Shown here one piece after another: positions 6,700 to 7,658 of a stretch of DNA of 7,658 nt. Position numbers and translations under genes: made by a program. The first letter of the stretch is position 1; every line of letters starts with the position of its first letter. Under the pieces are notes generated by a model. That model was not told where the DNA came from. It worked only from the letters and a program-made list of their open reading frames with translations, and did not search any database. Origin of the DNA: Bacillota bacterium (GTDB lineage: Bacteria > Bacillota > Clostridia > Acetivibrionales > JAKOSZ01); NCBI GenBank assembly GCA_029776555.1, contig JAKOSZ010000317.1, positions 1-7,658 on the forward strand. Reading direction: 5' to 3'.

Positions 6700-7658
6700 T
6701 TACTTACCCAGGCAGAAACGGCTGAATATCTCGTTAATCACGTCCTCGCTGACCGATTCTCCCGTAATCTGCCCCAGGCTTTCAGCCGCGCCCCTGATAT
6801 CTATAACCATGCAATCTATGGGCATGCCCATCTCAAAGGATTTTTTCGACTCCTGAAGGCTTTCCAGCGCTTTTTCAATCAGGACCTTGTGCCTTATGTT
6901 GGTGACCAGGAATTCGCTGTCCGCGTCAACCTCTCCCTTTAAAAAGAGCTCCCATATGGCTTTTTCCAGCTCCTCTATGCCGATGTCTTCCTTCATGGAA
7001 GCCCTTATGGTGTACTTGCCCTTAAGCTCCCTTTCAATGGCCGAGACTCTTTCTTCCTGGGAGATGTCAATCTTGTTCAGGACGTAAACCGCTTTTTTCC
7101 CCTCCAGCTGCCTTATGATCTCCCTGTCTTCATTAAGCAGCCCCTCCCATGTATCTATGACCATAATTACAAGGTCGGCCTTTTCTATCTCCTCGATAGT
7201 TTTTTCCACGCCTATCTTTTCCACCAGGTCATAAGTGTCCCTTATACCGGCGGTGTCCAAAAGCCTTACCGCTACCCCGTTGACGTTCACGTACTCGTCT
7301 ATGACATCCCTGGTAGTGCCGGGGATGTCCGTCACAATGGCCCTGTTTTTCCCGGCCATCCGGTTAAGCAGGGACGACTTGCCCACATTAGGCCTTCCCA
7401 CTATTGCCGCCGTTAATCCTTCCCTTATAACCCTTCCCCGTTCAAACCCCTTTAAAGCGCGCTCCAGCATATCCATGACCGAGTCTATTTCTTCCACGGC
7501 CATCCCCCCGGTTATCTCTTCCACGTCGTATTCCGGGAAGTCCACCGAAGCCTCAATATGAGCTATAAGCCCGATCAGCCTTTGCCTTGCCTCCTTTATT
7601 CTCTGGGACAGCTCGCCTTCCAGCTGACGCATGGCCGCTTTGGAGCCCAGGGAAGTCC
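6700..7658 (-). CDS. mnmE: tRNA modification GTPase MnmE (TrmE), 5' part outside the window
   Basis: MnmE is a dimeric, potassium-activated GTPase that works with MnmG in tRNA wobble uridine modification. Its frame is open from the right window edge to TAA at 6700-6702, giving 318 complete codons of an expected total near 460. The missing roughly 140 residues are the N-terminal formyltetrahydrofolate-binding domain. In window residue numbers, the G domain has the P-loop GRPNVGKS (87-94), the switch motif TTRD (114-117) within DIPGTTRDV, DTAG (134-137) and NKID (194-197). It is inserted between two parts of the helical domain. The protein ends in FCLGK (314-318), whose cysteine is conserved and needed for modification activity. 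The Met at 7630-7632 is internal: the codons upstream of it read T-S-L-G-S-K-A-A and continue the homology, so the true start lies beyond the window. It leads the mnmE-mnmG-rsmG block. Confidence 0.97.
   Translation of the reverse strand, partial: TSLGSKAAMRQLEGELSQRIKEARQRLIGLIAHIEASVDFPEYDVEEITGGMAVEEIDSVMDMLERALKGFERGRVIREGLTAAIVGRPNVGKSSLLNRMAGKNRAIVTDIPGTTRDVIDEYVNVNGVAVRLLDTAGIRDTYDLVEKIGVEKTIEEIEKADLVIMVIDTWEGLLNEDREIIRQLEGKKAVYVLNKIDISQEERVSAIERELKGKYTIRASMKEDIGIEELEKAIWELFLKGEVDADSEFLVTNIRHKVLIEKALESLQESKKSFEMGMPIDCMVIDIRGAAESLGQITGESVSEDVINEIFSRFCLGK

Noticed and set aside
6341..6856. Plus-strand open frame (171 codons) opposite the mnmG start and the end of mnmE
   Set aside because: It is antisense to conserved parts of both genes and has no family resemblance; it is a shadow frame.
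1..7658. tRNA or rRNA genes, CRISPR arrays, parS (TGTTTCACGTGAAACA) and DnaA-box clusters that might be expected near an origin
   Set aside because: Reading by eye I found no regularly spaced repeats, no cloverleaf-like tRNA sequence and no full parS site. An exhaustive computed scan was not possible.

Overview
The window is a housekeeping block from a bacterium of the Bacillota (Firmicutes), most likely a clostridial lineage. It has moderate GC by eye, purine-rich coding strands and a Noc-type nucleoid occlusion gene, a gene family essentially confined to Bacillota. The gene string mnmE-mnmG-rsmG-noc is the one normally found close to the replication origin in this phylum, so the window probably lies near oriC. 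I cannot name a genus from the sequence alone.

All supported genes are on the minus strand, so transcription runs from high to low coordinates. From the right edge: mnmE (its 5' part is cut off by the window end), mnmG and rsmG are tightly packed with gaps of 24 and about 30 bases and look like one operon. MnmE and MnmG together modify the wobble uridine of certain tRNAs, and RsmG methylates 16S rRNA, so this operon serves translation. A 197-base AT-rich gap (3809-4005) precedes noc, which encodes a ParB-family DNA-binding CTPase that coordinates division with the chromosome. A second gap of 198 bases (2771-2968) carries two GC-rich hairpins and a good sigma-A-type promoter for gyrA. GyrA, the DNA gyrase A subunit, fills 296-2770.

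Below gyrA, positions 1-295 hold no intact gene. They do contain a decayed 3' end of an IS200/IS605-type tnpB gene (about 1-198, minus strand), recognisable from the final RuvC and zinc-finger region but interrupted by stop codons.

I see no sign of an undescribed multi-gene system; the genes are familiar and intact. The points worth a second look are the tnpB relic, the alanine at the main quinolone-resistance position of GyrA, the placement of gyrA directly after noc where soj/parA-spo0J might be expected, the tandem palindromes between noc and gyrA, and a Noc that lacks an obvious N-terminal membrane-binding helix.
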